Assembly (NCBI RefSeq): GCF_019649055.1
Contig: NW_026570692.1
Span: 1-18,407, forward strand
Length of the DNA stretch: 18,407 bases
Reading direction: 5' to 3'
DNA from: Paramacrobiotus metropolitanus
Lineage: Eukaryota; Tardigrada; Eutardigrada; Parachela; Macrobiotidae
Part shown: piece after piece, positions 1 through 11,400 of the stretch
Numbering within the stretch: position 1 is the first letter of the stretch
Layout of the letters: each line of letters starts with the position of its first letter
Notes under the pieces: generated by a model
The model's input: only the letters and a program-made list of their open reading frames with translations
Told to the model about the DNA's origin: nothing
Database searches by the model: none
Program-made: the position numbers and the translations under genes

Positions 1-1080
1 CGAACTGACCGTAGGATGTCCCGACACTAAGGACCCGGCCAACTGTAGCCGAACGCACAGAGCTCCTTAAATGAAGTCGACAACCACCACCAAGTCGGAA
101 AATCAACCAGAAGTACGAAATCGACCTCCCAGCGGAAGAACTCAGCCTTTCGTCGGATAAAACACAAAGTTTTTCCGACCTGAGGAAGTCGGGAAATAGC
201 CGACCTCCGAACTTGGACATGGATATCCGACCTCAAGTCGAGGTCGGAAGTTACCGCACAGAAGTCGGAAGGATATGACAACAAGTCGGCAAAGGCATTT
301 AGAAGTCGAGAACCGACCTTCTAACGGAAAAATCCGACCTTCCGAAGTCGACCACAACTGACCACATGTCGGAAGTCGGCAACTTGGTCAATAAGACGGA
401 AGAAGAACGACAACTGTCTGCAGTGGACGAATTCGACTGGAAAGAACTTGTTTAGCCCCACATGGGCATGTTATTGCAGGTTAACCCTAGTCGACCGCCG
501 ACGGATAGGATGACCGACCTCGACAAAAGGTCGGGTAACCACGGCACATATTGGACGGAAGTCGACTGGACACTTCCACCGATGCAACTCACGAATTCCG
601 ACCGGACCTTCGAGCCAGTTCGACTCGGATTATTCTAAACTGGGCTCGTGGTAGCAGATTGAACGGTTGTAACCGACCACTTTTTGAACGGAACTGCTGT
701 ACATGACGACCACACAGGCCGCATGACTCACATACAGCTTTTTCCGACTTGGACTTTAAGAATTCGGAACATAGCCGAATTCCCCCTAGCCGCCGGTCGA
801 CTTACCGGTAGGCCGACCTTGGTCAAACCGACCTTGGTTCTATTCCCATTCAGAGAGGATGCCTCGGCATTTGCACCTGCAACAGTGCCTCTCTATCCCG
901 AACGGACGGATACGAGACGGAAGTAAGTGTTTAACCGTGCTTATCCGACCTCGGTGAATGTAACTTACGACGGGTAACCCGGGAACCGATGCCCCGGACC
1001 CAACTTACCGGATGAAAGTGGACAGGAGACCCCGTGGAGACTTAACTGCCCCGTGGACGTCATCCTAGTCGGAATAGGAC
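1..1080. repeat. GTCGG/CCGAC-saturated non-tandem repeat segment
   Basis: The pentamer GTCGG or its complement CCGAC occurs 24 times by my count in about 1080 bases, where about two would be expected by chance. GTCGA/TCGAC variants add about nine more. The copies lie in both orientations at irregular spacing, so this is not a simple tandem satellite. The left boundary lies outside the window. No coding sequence is convincing here; the open frames at 27-284 (minus) and 684-926 (plus) look like by-products of the biased composition. It could be the interior of a mobile element or a scrambled old satellite. Confidence 0.7.
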
Positions 1081-1972
1081 CCCCGGACAGACTTTTGTAT
1101 TTTTTTAGTATTTCCCCTAACAAACGGAATTGTATTTTTCTAGTTCGATCTCTTTAACAGATCTGTTTTTGTAACCCCTTTTTGCTCACTGGAATTGTGA
1201 TTAAACTTTATTTCATACTTTCTTTCGCGCTGCATAAACTTTCATTACATTTTCTTTCACATTGTTCTCCGTTGCCAACAGAAGCAAGAAGCCAGCCAAC
1301 AGAAGCATCACCGGTCCAACGAAACGCCCGAGCGGCTTCCGGATTTCTCGGCCGTGAGTGGCTTCCACTCATGGGTCTGGAAGTGAAGAAGGGACGGTCA
1401 ACCAGACACCGGACTCCCACTGCTAGAGGACGCGTACCAGCGACCCCACATTGGGTCCGGCTGGAGAGTTGTGCGGTACTGGTGCGGTACCGAGTCGGAG
1501 CATCCTTCGCAGGAGCTCGGATTCCCGCCCAGAGGCATGTCAGAGGCACATGACTGCGCCTGGTGCATACGGCCCACCATGGACGTACTTGCACTCATGC
1601 TTGCCATATCGCCTCTCTCGCTGTACGTACGTGTGCTGCTGCACTGCACTCACATCCGCTGAAGCGGATATACGCGGCGCACACACTGAGCATACTTGCT
1701 CTTTCGTCCCTCTCTCGCAGTATGACTCAGCGTTCATACGCTCGCGTTGGATCGAGTCCAGTCTGCGCATCATCACACAGCTGATGGCACACACCACGTG
1801 CTTGCCGCCAGGGGCTTTTTGACGCCTTGGCGAACGCTCAAGAGCTTTTTAGCATTCACTTGCTTGCTTAGCCATCAGTGCTTTGTTTTGCTTTCCCTGC
1901 TATTACGCAGCATTGTTCCCTTTATTTGTACAATAAAGCACACTCGTGATCTCCTCGCGCTTGCCTGTTACA
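959..1972 (+). mobile_element. Candidate solo LTR (TGTAAC...GTTACA)
   Basis: The segment starts with TGTAAC and ends with GTTACA, the short inverted termini common in retroviral-type LTRs. An AATAAA signal lies at 1932-1937, about 35 bases before the end, as expected for an R-U5 tail. A pyrimidine-rich stretch with CTCTCTCGCAG precedes it near 1715. No target-site duplication flanks it (TGAA on the left, ATGT on the right), no primer-binding site follows, and no gag or pol is seen. Overlapping open frames on both strands at 1182-1822 look like GC-rich noise. This is a weak call. Confidence 0.25.
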
Positions 1973-2139
1973 ATGTACAAAAAACTAAACGGTTGTGTCA
2001 CTCAAGAAAACGAAGAAGTAACGGAGAAAAAACCTAATATATTAGCATGAGATTATGTATACTGATTTCGACCTCTTTTGACTGTTCTCGCTGGCGCAAT
2101 GCGTGCGCTTGAGCTGCATCGATCGATCATACAGATAAC

Positions 2140-2231
2140 TACTGTAGTGGCTCGCACATCTTGTACCACAGAGTTGGTGTACGGGAAAAATGTGCATCCA
2201 ATATACACACTCTAACCGGGCAAAACGCACG
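2140..2231 (+). repeat. Left terminal inverted repeat, 92 bases
   Basis: This segment is the reverse complement of 3937-4028 with one mismatch in 92 positions (a G/A difference near the inner end). It includes the outer TA. Confidence 0.95.
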
Positions 2232-2579
2232 ATTCCCAGTTGGCGTGCATTGATAAATTTCTGATGTTTCTCAACTTCTGGTCTGGAGAACCTTCTTGAA
2301 TATTAAAAAAATTAGGGCTCTAATAATTATTAATTAAATTTATGCTCAAAAGCAGCCATTAACTTAAATCTTTGCTGTCAGCTCGAATTCAAACACTGAT
2401 TTGTTGTGGTTTTTGGGGTGCCCCTGCAGAGTGAGGGGTACGTTCAGCAATCAGCGTCAACATTCTACAGCTACAGAACAATTCGAGTTCTCAGATACAG
2501 AGCTTCTTTTCTAAGGTGAATTACAATTTTAAAGAAAATGTTTGATTCTGGACAGATTCAGAAGGAGAGTTCATCTTGA

Positions 2580-3777
2580 AGTAACGGCCATTCATGTGAA
2601 ACGTTATTGTTAAAAGTGACGGAGACATGGAAAAAGGCTGTCGATAGCAAGAAGTGTGTTGCAGTTGTTTTTCTTGATTTGAAAAGAGCTTTTCCGTCAG
2701 TGTGCCATTTGACTCTGTTGGAGACACTCCGTGATATAGGAGTAAAGTCTTCAGCGTTAAAATGGTTTTACTCGTATCTGACCGGCCGCTCGCAACGTGT
2801 ACGTCATGGCATGAAGTTCTCTTCGTGGGAACATGTTTGGGCAGGCGTTCCGCAAGGGTCTATACTTGGTCCCATTTTATTTACAATTTACATTAATGCC
2901 CTACTGAAACTGAGGCTACCAAACGTGCATTTAGAAAGCTTTGCTGACGACACCATCTGCTATGCTGTTGCTAACACGAAAGCGGACGCAGCAAAGATCT
3001 AACTGAAGCACTACCGGCAGTCTGTGAGTGGCTTAATTCCAACCGGTTGTTCGTCAACGAGAAAAAATCGAATTTGTTACTAATAAGTTCAGCGCATAAT
3101 CGCGAAACCAACGTAAGCGTAATGCTGAACGGTCATAAATTACTTCCAGAAAAGTCAGTGAAACATCTTGGAGTGATACTGGATGAAAATCTCAGTTGGG
3201 CTGACCATGTTAAAAAGGTCCAGAAGAATGTTCGGTACGGTATATCACTGTTAAATCGTGTTAAAGTCGGCCTGCCAACATCCCAACGCATTGCGCTTTT
3301 CTATGCCTTTGTTCAGTCGCATCTGGACTACTGCTCTACAGTGTGGAGCGGGGCATCTGTGCGCTTGCGTGATAAATTGGCCGCGATGCATCGTAACGGT
3401 GTCCGAGCGGCTGCAAACTACGCAAAGATACCCACGGAATCGTTCATGAACCAACATGGGATCTTACCGCTCTTCACGAGATGGAAACAAAAGGAAGCGA
3501 TATGGTTATACAAGATCAAACATCCGGAAAAATTCCATGTGCCGCAGTACATCTCTGAGATGGTGGAATTTGATGACCGTATAAAGCCGTACAACCTTCG
3601 GAGTAGAAACCGCATCCTGATCAAGGCGGTAGCGAAGAAGAAAGTTGGCGAGACGACCTTTGCTTGGAAACTTAATAAATTGTGGACATTTTTGTTGATT
3701 CTAATTTTTCTGATCTGTTCCATATTCATACAGTTGGTGCCTTTAAGCAAGCTTTGAACCGTGTCAATTTTGTTTAG
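2580..3777 (+). pseudogene. 5'-truncated, frameshifted non-LTR retrotransposon reverse transcriptase
   Basis: The reading shows successive reverse-transcriptase blocks. GHSCETLLLKVTE comes first, then VFLDLKRAF (catalytic Asp at 2676), LKWFYSYLTGRSQRV, VPQGSILGPILF and FADDT (catalytic pair at 2946-2951). After these come a WLNSNRLFVNEKKS block, HLGVILDENLSW and a C-terminal YNLRSR motif. This order is typical of the CR1/L2/Jockey superclade of LINEs. It is broken in several places: a TGA at 2577-2579 precedes the readable part, and a one-base shift lies near 2990-2998, after which the frame moves from codons starting at multiples of three to the next register. A second shift lies between about 3690 and 3735, because the expected GAFKQALNR ending is read at 3736-3774 with its stop at 3775-3777. 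No endonuclease domain or first ORF is present, so the copy is 5'-truncated and dead. Confidence 0.93.
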
Positions 3778-3890
3778 GACGTCTTTTCTGTCTATCTGCA
3801 CTCGTACTTTTCGATTTTGCTATTTGGCCAGGTTTAAAATCCCAGCTAGAATGTCACCCTACCCGGAAATGGGCTACCTGCTCCACGATG

Positions 3891-3908
3891 AATAATAATA
3901 ATAATAAT
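3891..3908 (+). repeat. (AAT)6 LINE 3' tail
   Basis: Six AAT units follow the sequence GGGCTACCTGCTCCACGATG. Short A-rich microsatellite tails are the usual 3' end of LINEs of this superclade, so this marks the 3' terminus of the inserted copy. Confidence 0.8.
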
Positions 3909-3936
3909 CGAGTCAAATCAAGCATTATTTCGTAGG

Positions 3937-4028
3937 CGTGCATTTTGCCCGGTTAGAGTGTGTATATTGGATGCACATTTTTCCCGTACACCAACTCTGT
4001 GGTACAAGATGTGCGAGCCACTACAGTA
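3937..4028 (-). repeat. Right terminal inverted repeat, 92 bases
   Basis: This is the partner of 2140-2231, in inverted orientation with one mismatch. It includes the outer TA at 4027-4028. Confidence 0.95.
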
Positions 4029-5296
4029 CACATCTGACCTAACACTATGATATTTTCACTACGAAGTACATATAATGAAAGCCTGAAAGCGACTATTTTA
4101 ACATGCGAAAGTTACTAATCCAAAGCCGTTATTTTGCGGAAGCAATAACAATTCAAGCAGATTTTTGAAATTTTTCCTTAAAGCGCAGCGATGCGTTCCC
4201 CTAAAATGACTAAAGTTCTGTGGAGTGTTTTTTCCAACAAATTCAACCTTTCTTGAAAAAAGAACAAGCTTTTGAACACCCCAAGTTACTTTCTTTTATT
4301 TTTAAAGGATACACAACCCTTTTTCACAAAAACGCTTCACAAAGTGATGAAACTGGTACCTACGAGCACTTTAAATTTCAGTTTAAAATCATCTGCTCGT
4401 GGTCGCCGAAAATCGCTTCTTGCCATTTTGGAGCATAGTATGCTATACCAGTTGAGGTCATTTTTGGCATGATCAGGTACTGTTGTAAAACAAGTATATT
4501 AAAGTGTATGTGTTCTTTAACTTTTTTAATTTTAAAGTTTAAAATGCACCAGTTTAAATTTTGATGTATTGGATGCGATAAAGGAAAAAATATGCTATCT
4601 GATAGCACTTTCACTTATGGCGTAACTATGATCGTACAATTAGCGATTTAGTTGAAAGTAACGGACTTTTATGTAATTGTTATAAATTAGTCCCCCTTAA
4701 AGGAGGGCTCTCGGGCTCCCGGGGCCAGAACAACATAGCATAACATAGAACCACAATGCATCTAAATAACATGCGGGGCGGTGCAACTTGCGCGTGTGGC
4801 TACAGTAACATAGAAATAACATGAGAGTAACAAAACAATAATATAAGAATAAGGGGAGAAAACGGATGATTTAAAAAAACACAGAAACCATAAAATAACA
4901 TAAGTATCCTTGGAAAAACTTAACATAAGAAACTTGAGAAATCGAAGAAGTCCAGCCCTCCAGGTCAACAACGTCAGTCGTCAAGCGAAGCAATCCAAGT
5001 TTTGAAGTCCGAGCTTAAGCGCGGGCTGTAGCAGAACCGCTGAACATAAAAGGCGTTCCCATTTATGAAGTTCAGAAGTTAGGAGGTGTAACTCATAACG
5101 AATGACGAGAATAGTTGAACAAGTGACCCTATCGAAAATAATTTGCGCTCGTGTCATTGAATAGACGTTGCACTTTACGATTTCGCTCCCGTTATCCGCG
5201 ATTTTTTCTCTTGAAGCTGATATGATCTTGGGCAATAATGCTCACCATCAGTATAGCCTAACAGAACGAGACCACCATGGGTGCATTTCAATCGCT
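4029..5296. other. No gene seen; downstream flank of the F-box gene
   Basis: This AT-rich stretch lies beyond the stop codon of the minus-strand F-box gene, so its right part should be 3' UTR. I see no canonical AATAAA on the minus strand between 5297 and about 4300; the first candidate is at 4300-4295. The short open frames at 4220-4472, 4378-4614 and 4762-5235 have no recognisable motifs. A segment rich in AACATA lies at 4729-4930. Confidence 0.5.
4729..4930. repeat. AACATA/AACATG-rich segment
   Basis: Seven copies of AACAT followed by A or G occur in about 200 bases at irregular spacing, all on the plus strand. A short inverted pair, GGAGGGCT at 4702-4709 and AGCCCTCC at 4954-4961, brackets it. 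That pair may be chance, so I do not claim a bounded element. Confidence 0.45.
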
Positions 5297-5420
5297 TCAC
5301 ACTCGGAAGACCTCACTGATTCCGTAGATTGCCACTTTGCTCCATGTGGATATATCAACGCACCGCAGATCCACCTCCTCCCACACTTTTGGTCTTCCGT
5401 CAGAGTGAAATCCGCTGAAT
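5297..5420 (-). CDS. F-box gene terminal exon D
   Basis: The acceptor is TTGTTGTGCAG at 5431-5421. The first base, A, completes the split codon TT|A (Leu). The frame then reads FSGFHSDGRPKVWEEVDLRC, VDISTWSKVAIYGISEVFRV and stops at TGA (5299-5297). Longer open frames cover the same DNA on both strands but in other registers. This register is chosen because it is the one that continues exon C in phase and gives a compact, coding-like C-terminus. Confidence 0.82.
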
Positions 5421-8400
5421 CTGCACAACAAGATTTAGACAGTAGACGCCCTTTCAAACCAATCAGAAAGCAACCCTCGGCTAGGTTTCCAACAGCAAAA
5501 GAAATAAGTACTACGTTCGCTACATGATGTTCGCTACCTCGTTCGTTCGCTACATGATGTGTCATTGTAGTTTGTACTTTGTAAGTTTGAAGCTACCTAT
5601 CAAGTATCAACTGCACTTGCAGCCACAGGAACCGTTACGCGTAGTCCTGGTGGGAGACCTCATGTTTACCATATACGAAGTAGTTCAGATGTTCGAACTC
5701 CCTACGTCTACGTAACTTACGTAAGGCACGCTGCAACGACTGCTGCTAAGTTCTAACACTGAGAGAGCGGAAGCTGGTACCGTAGCTAATTCAGCTCCGG
5801 TACTACCGTCAGGCGTGCCGAGGGTATACGAGGCCTGGCGCTTGTCTTTGGAATATGAGAGAATGACGCGAGATTAACGGGACTGCTGACCAGTGACCAC
5901 CATAAAATACTGTACTTACTTGCAAGTATTATATAAATTCCGAATAAGCAGGCGCTAAATTACAAAATATAAGATTACTGTAGGCTTTTTGCTGTAAAGT
6001 GTAACCTACGTTCAGTAAGTAAGTATTGTACTGGTACATACTTAATTGCTTCGATATAACTTATGTAAGCAGGACTACTACAGTGCATAGTGCTATCACG
6101 GGGTAAAGGGTGCTGAGTGAAACTGGCGAAAAATTCAGTACTTATTTTGCGTCATACCTCGTTAACATTTCTCGAAAGACAAAAGAAATACAGTGGGCAA
6201 AACGGCCATCAAGTTGTAAACGTGTGGCAGTGATTTACGGACGATCCATAAAGGCTATGCACAACTTTTACAGACAGAAAGTCATAGCAATATTTTACGC
6301 TGGTTTTGAATCTGCAATTTGCTTTTTGAAATTCCAGAAAACATCCGAGTCGAGTAAAGTAGTAGAAATGTGGTTTGAATCGGGCATGTATACTTACATA
6401 GAGCCCAGGCAGGCAGCGCGCTAGCGACAGTTTGTCTGCGCCCTACAACCGCACTCACTCCGACTTATATAAGGCTCACTCATAATCATAATTCGACTTG
6501 TGCAGAAATCATAATTTCATATCAAATCGATAACGAGCATGGAGAGCATAAAAAACTAGTAAGAAAATGTGCAATCCGTTTTGAAATATTCCAAGCGGTC
6601 GAGGCTGTAGGTCGTGCCACACGTTTGTGCTCTCAATTACAACTTGATGCCTTTGACGAAAACATGCCGAAAAGTAAGTACTCAATTTTTATACGCCTAA
6701 CTTCAGCTTCACTCAGCACCAGGTTCTACCCTTTACACCGTGGTATGATTATCATGGCCTTACACATTACAATAATCAAATGGAGACTACAGCAACATGT
6801 CAAACAGCGGAGACTGCCACAGCCCGAAATATACGTACAAACTGCCATACGAGTATAAATAAACAAAATGATCTCTAACCAGGGTCCGGTCACCGGCTCC
6901 CCCTTAGAAAAATCTCATTTTTTGTTTAACGAGAAGTTATACCGTTGCCAGAGCGGTCGGCTCTGAGCTCACGTCGGTCGTACGGTTGGACCGCCTGATG
7001 GAGCTGCCGAGCCGCTCTTGTGCAGCCGATCTCCATTCATCGGATTCCACCGATTCATTACGACGGATTTGGCCTCAGTGAAAGATCCTAGATTTTCACT
7101 TCTGTGTTTTTCTGTTTTCTTTCGCTGATGTTTTTTCTCACGATGATTGATGTTTTGTTTACGATCTAATAAAATACGATTTTATTCGATCTTGTGTTTC
7201 CGTCGTCGATCCTCGCTCACATAAACGTATCGCTCAGAATCGCACTCCTTTCACCGTGCTCGTGGTCTGAGCGGCAAAATCGCTTGGGCGAAAAAACTGG
7301 CTAGAGAATGCAAAATTTCTATGAAATCCGTGCACATACTTATTGAGCTGTAAAAATCCACCTGCGCCTGCACGGTGCAGCACACAGAAAAATACAGAAA
7401 GTGCAATCGTTTCAAATCCAATACGGGCGAAATCTCTGAAAATTTTATATAGCTAAAACATTCATTAAAAATTGAAGATCAGTTAACGGGTAAGTTTGCA
7501 GTGATAACATGTAATACAGCAGCCGCGCCTTGGAACATAATTTCTCAGTAGTATAACCAGAAGTATGGGAATATGAATGGGAACATTGTACTGACAATAC
7601 AATACATACGGTTGTATTAAATACTTAAATTGTTTTTGGCCACGCCCACTGGACCATTGCCGGTGAAATTAATTTTTTTATTATTACCAGTACCAAATCT
7701 GTCTTCAAACAAAAAACGAAATTTTGCTGAGGGGCGAGCCGGTGACCGGGCCCTGGTAAGTCAAACGCTTGAAAGACGCTTTCTTCGTCGTACTTACAAT
7801 AGAAGGTAGTTGCGAATGCTCTGCCAGTCATCGGGATAGGAGAGTGTTCGCAACCAGCGCGCACGGACAGCCACGACCTTTGCTAGCATTTCTTCCGTGA
7901 CCGGTGGGAAGTTATCGTTCAAGGCGCACATTAAGCGACTGGTCATGTGCATCTTGCTTTCGCTGCAGGGCAGAAGCAGCTTCGGAATGGTGATTTGCAG
8001 CTGGTCAATGGCCAGCTCCTGCGACTCGTGTGACAGGCGCAGCATGCAGTTACGCTCGTGCGCTGGCAAGGGACGAGTAGTAACGCCGGAATGTGGCTCA
8101 TAGTAGAAAGATTCCTCAAAGACTTCATACATTTGTCGACCGAACAGGTTGGCAACTTTCCAGTTTTGTAGCAAGATAAAGGTGCAAATGTGCTTATGGA
8201 GCGTTATATCACTCGTCACTCCATGCTTCAAACGCGACTGTTTTTCTCGATAACATCCTATTGGTTTGAGGTTAGTGTGGTCTTTCAGTACAAGTATGGG
8301 TAATTTAATTTCCATGACATCTAACAACCGATGCAAAAAATAATAGCTGTCTGGAGGAGGGACAGACAACAAAGTGAGACTGACTGTCGTTGTGTTAATT

Positions 8401-11400
8401 GAGCGGCTGAGTAGAGATGCCGCTTTGAAGCAGTTATCGCCGTCTGCTTTTAGATGAAAACAGCTGTCCAACGAGATACTGATGTGCTTCATAATGCTAG
8501 AGCTGCTCAGCAGCAACTGCCATAAGGCGCAAACCCTACGAAAAAACAGACACTTTGCACAATAACGCAATTAACGAGCGACACGCAACAACAATTGTGC
8601 AAACAGTAGCCGGGTCAAAATAAAAAAAAATGGCGGGAAAATCTTCCCGGTTGAGTTGCTACCGTTGAGGGTGTCTATTGCCGTGCGTATAGCCGTGGCA
8701 CTTTGTACTGTAGTGTGTACAACACATACAATGCGAGCAAGAAAGGAAGCTACGGGTTTAGGGTATGCGTTGTAGCGAAGACAGCGAAAACCGGTTTGTA
8801 CAGCTAGTACGCGCACAGACAGCCACACTCATACGTGTGTAAGTGAATGCGAGCGGATTTACCCACTCACACACATGTGCGCGATCGATCGATACAGCAA
8901 GGCAGCACTCCGCTTGCGCTTTTTGGCAGCACCGGAATGCGCTGTCTTCAGTCTATTTATAGTCACAACAGAGAGGCTGCATTGATCAACCAGCCTCAGC
9001 GGGCAAAAAAGGCTGTTCGCTGGCTTTTTAACATAGACCGTAGCCTCCTCATTTAGTCAGATTGTATGTTTACATGTAGTTGCCCAATTTCGGTTATCGG
9101 CGTTTGAAACGTTAAAAGTCGATGTACTTAACGTCAAGTACATCGACTTTTTGTCTTAACGTTGTAATCTTCAAAGCCTGATTTCTTGACTTTAAGGGCC
9201 TCATTTTTCCTTTAACGGCCGATAGGGTTGCCTTGAAAAGGTCACCCAGAATATTACCGCATGTAATTAATGCCTGAATAAGCGGCTCACATACAAGTTC
9301 AAATCCAAAGCATAAGGAAGCAACTGCACAAATTTAAATGAAATGCAGCGTACCCTCGGGTGACCAATTAAAGTGGTGACTTGTAATTAGGTTGTAACTT
9401 GTAACTACTTATTCTTTTAGATTTCCGTTATGGGGCTCATCCCAACCATTATTACCGTTAGTCCGCGAAATAAGCCCTACTTCGATTTATCTGTTTTAAA
9501 AACCATTGCTCCTTAATTTGTAAAAATACGGTATCGAGAAAAACAAAATGCTTTCCTTGTTCGCTCTCTTTCGGAAATTATTACAGATAGTTAGTTCGTT
9601 GGATTATGAGTTTCACACCGGCCTGAGAACGGACGAGTCGGAGCTTGGGCGAAACTGAGCACATAGTCCAATCTTTTTTCGAAGTGGGAGACACACACAG
9701 CTAAAAATGACTTATTGCGGAGAAAGAAAAAAACCGCCTCAAACTATTAGTTTTACATGGTTCTTCATAGCAACTGCGCTGATATTCAACAAATGTCTGT
9801 TAGAAAAACTTAGCTTAACAAGGAAAATGCACCGATGGGTGCATTGGAAGACTAGAGCGCAGCGCATATGTATTTTTTAAAACAGTTTTTCGAATTTATG
9901 TTTTCTGGTTGCTCACATTGCGAAGTACTTCCAAAATATTTTTATATGCGTTGTTTAACGAGTACGAGCAAAAATCGTATTGCAAAAACATTTGATCAGG
10001 TACTACATCGTGCGGTGCGGTCTTGTTCTGTACGAGAATTACAGCACTAAGTCTTATTTTCTGATTTAGACGTTTCCAGTCGTCAATCACCGGCGTAATT
10101 TTCTAAGCACACGTGTAGTAGCCCATGAAACGCTTCGAACTATTAGTTTTACCTGGTTTTTAACAGAAATTTCGCTGATCTTCATATGTCTGTTAACAGA
10201 ACTTAACATAAAAACAAGTAAATCATTACTCGTACCACTAAAACCCCTTTTTGGGTTTCGCTCCGGTCTGCCGATGCACGCCAACGTGCATTTTTCTAGT
10301 ACTATTTTTCTAGTAAAATATGGGTGTGAAAACGGAAAGGTTTGAAAAGGAGCCGAATACCATATTTTTCCAAATTCGAGACTCTTTCCGACTTATAAGC
10401 CCGTCGCGCGAAATACAAACCCCGTCCGGCAATCGGAGACCGGGACTAATAATACTTGGCTAAATTTAATACTGTAGTTAATTATTTATTAGTGGTAAAA
10501 ATAATCGATCGGGGCGTAGCGAAGGCTGGTTCCAGACCTTGGCAGTTAATTTTAACTATTTACTAGTAACTTAACGCGAGTTGTTTTCGCGTTATAGAGT
10601 TATGTACGAGTATAACTTAACTCTTTAGCGTAACTCGCTCAGAGGAAAACTTAACTCTAACTTAACTCCCATAAAAAATTCTATATATTGTCTATGGTAG
10701 CGTAACTCGCTGTTTAACTCGAAACTCGGTTTTCCTGCCGAAATAACTTAATTCTTAGCGCAACTCGCACGCTCCCTGTAACTCGTAACTCTAACTGTGG
10801 GTCGACTGCCCAGGTCTGGAAGGTTCTATACAGATACGTACATCGGAAAAAAGAGGAAATTTTTTTAAAAATTGTTACACTAACTGAAAACAGTTTGTCT
10901 GGAAATTTCAGACTGAAAATGAACTGTTTTGCAGCCATTTGAATTACTGTTCAGAGTACAGACCGGGTGATTGATTCCCTGCTCATTTGAAAATTTCTTT
11001 TGGGAGGTTCTATTTTCTGATGTTCTATCACCCGAAGACGGAGCCGCAGGCGACGTCACGTTACAGCAACACAATTTAGACAGTAATTATGCATGCGCCA
11101 CTTTTCCTCTGCCCGACGTGATCGAAAAAAAATTCATTAATCAAGGTACGGGTAAGTAGCTACAATGTATGTATGCATTTGCGTAAAGCCATTATTATTT
11201 TAAAACTAATGTCGTAATACTTAATAAACAGCAGTGTTAAAATTAATGCACTATACACCGAATAACATTTGCGTTTTTCGGTGACGGTGACCATTGTCAT
11301 CCCGATTTAAAAGCTGCCACTGCCAGTGAGTTTCAACTAGCAAGTCACTTGCAACATTATCAAGGCCAGCCTTTTTCGCGTCCGATATGAAAAAATTTCA

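Larger units (their letters stand above)
2142..4026. mobile_element. TA-flanked long-TIR element carrying a LINE fragment
   Basis: An 1885-base segment is bounded by near-perfect inverted repeats that begin CTGTAGTGGCTCGC. TA dinucleotides sit immediately outside at 2140-2141 and 4027-4028. TA duplication with TIRs is typical of the Tc1/mariner superfamily, so this is probably a non-autonomous member. No transposase is present. The interior is mostly a broken reverse transcriptase (2580-3777) ending in an AAT tail, which implies that a LINE inserted into the element. The interior between 2232 and about 2520 is AT-rich and unrecognised. Confidence 0.8.
5421..7797 (-). other. Intron 4 of the F-box gene (2377 bases)
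   Basis: The donor is GTAAGT and the acceptor is TCTAAATCTTGTTGTGCAG, in phase 2. The upstream third is a TIR-bounded element (6878-7757) whose right end sits 40 bases from the donor. A short direct repeat lies at 5515-5560. A plus-strand open frame at 6110-6424 has no recognisable motif. Nothing else is definable. Confidence 0.8.

Noticed and set aside
1182-1822. Several overlapping open frames on both strands
   Set aside because: GC-rich, stop-poor sequence with no motif in any frame; mutually overlapping on both strands.
959-1972. Complete LTR retrotransposon
   Set aside because: No second LTR, primer-binding site, gag or pol in the window; at best a solo LTR without a detectable TSD.
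3418-3801. Minus-strand 127-codon open frame
   Set aside because: Antisense of the LINE reverse-transcriptase C-terminus.
5168-5527. Plus-strand 119-codon and minus-strand 105-codon open frames
   Set aside because: Both overlap terminal exon D in other registers. The register that splices from exon C explains the coding-like signal.
6110-6424. Plus-strand 104-codon open frame
   Set aside because: It starts at a non-ATG codon, has no motif or splice support, and lies antisense within intron 4.
8631-8649. TGGCGGGAAAA plus CGGGAA/TTCCCG palindrome resembling an E2F site, as a promoter for the reading frame at 8535
   Set aside because: The exon at 8535 is internal: it joins exon B in exact phase to complete an F-box. 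The motif therefore lies in intron 3 and is probably chance.
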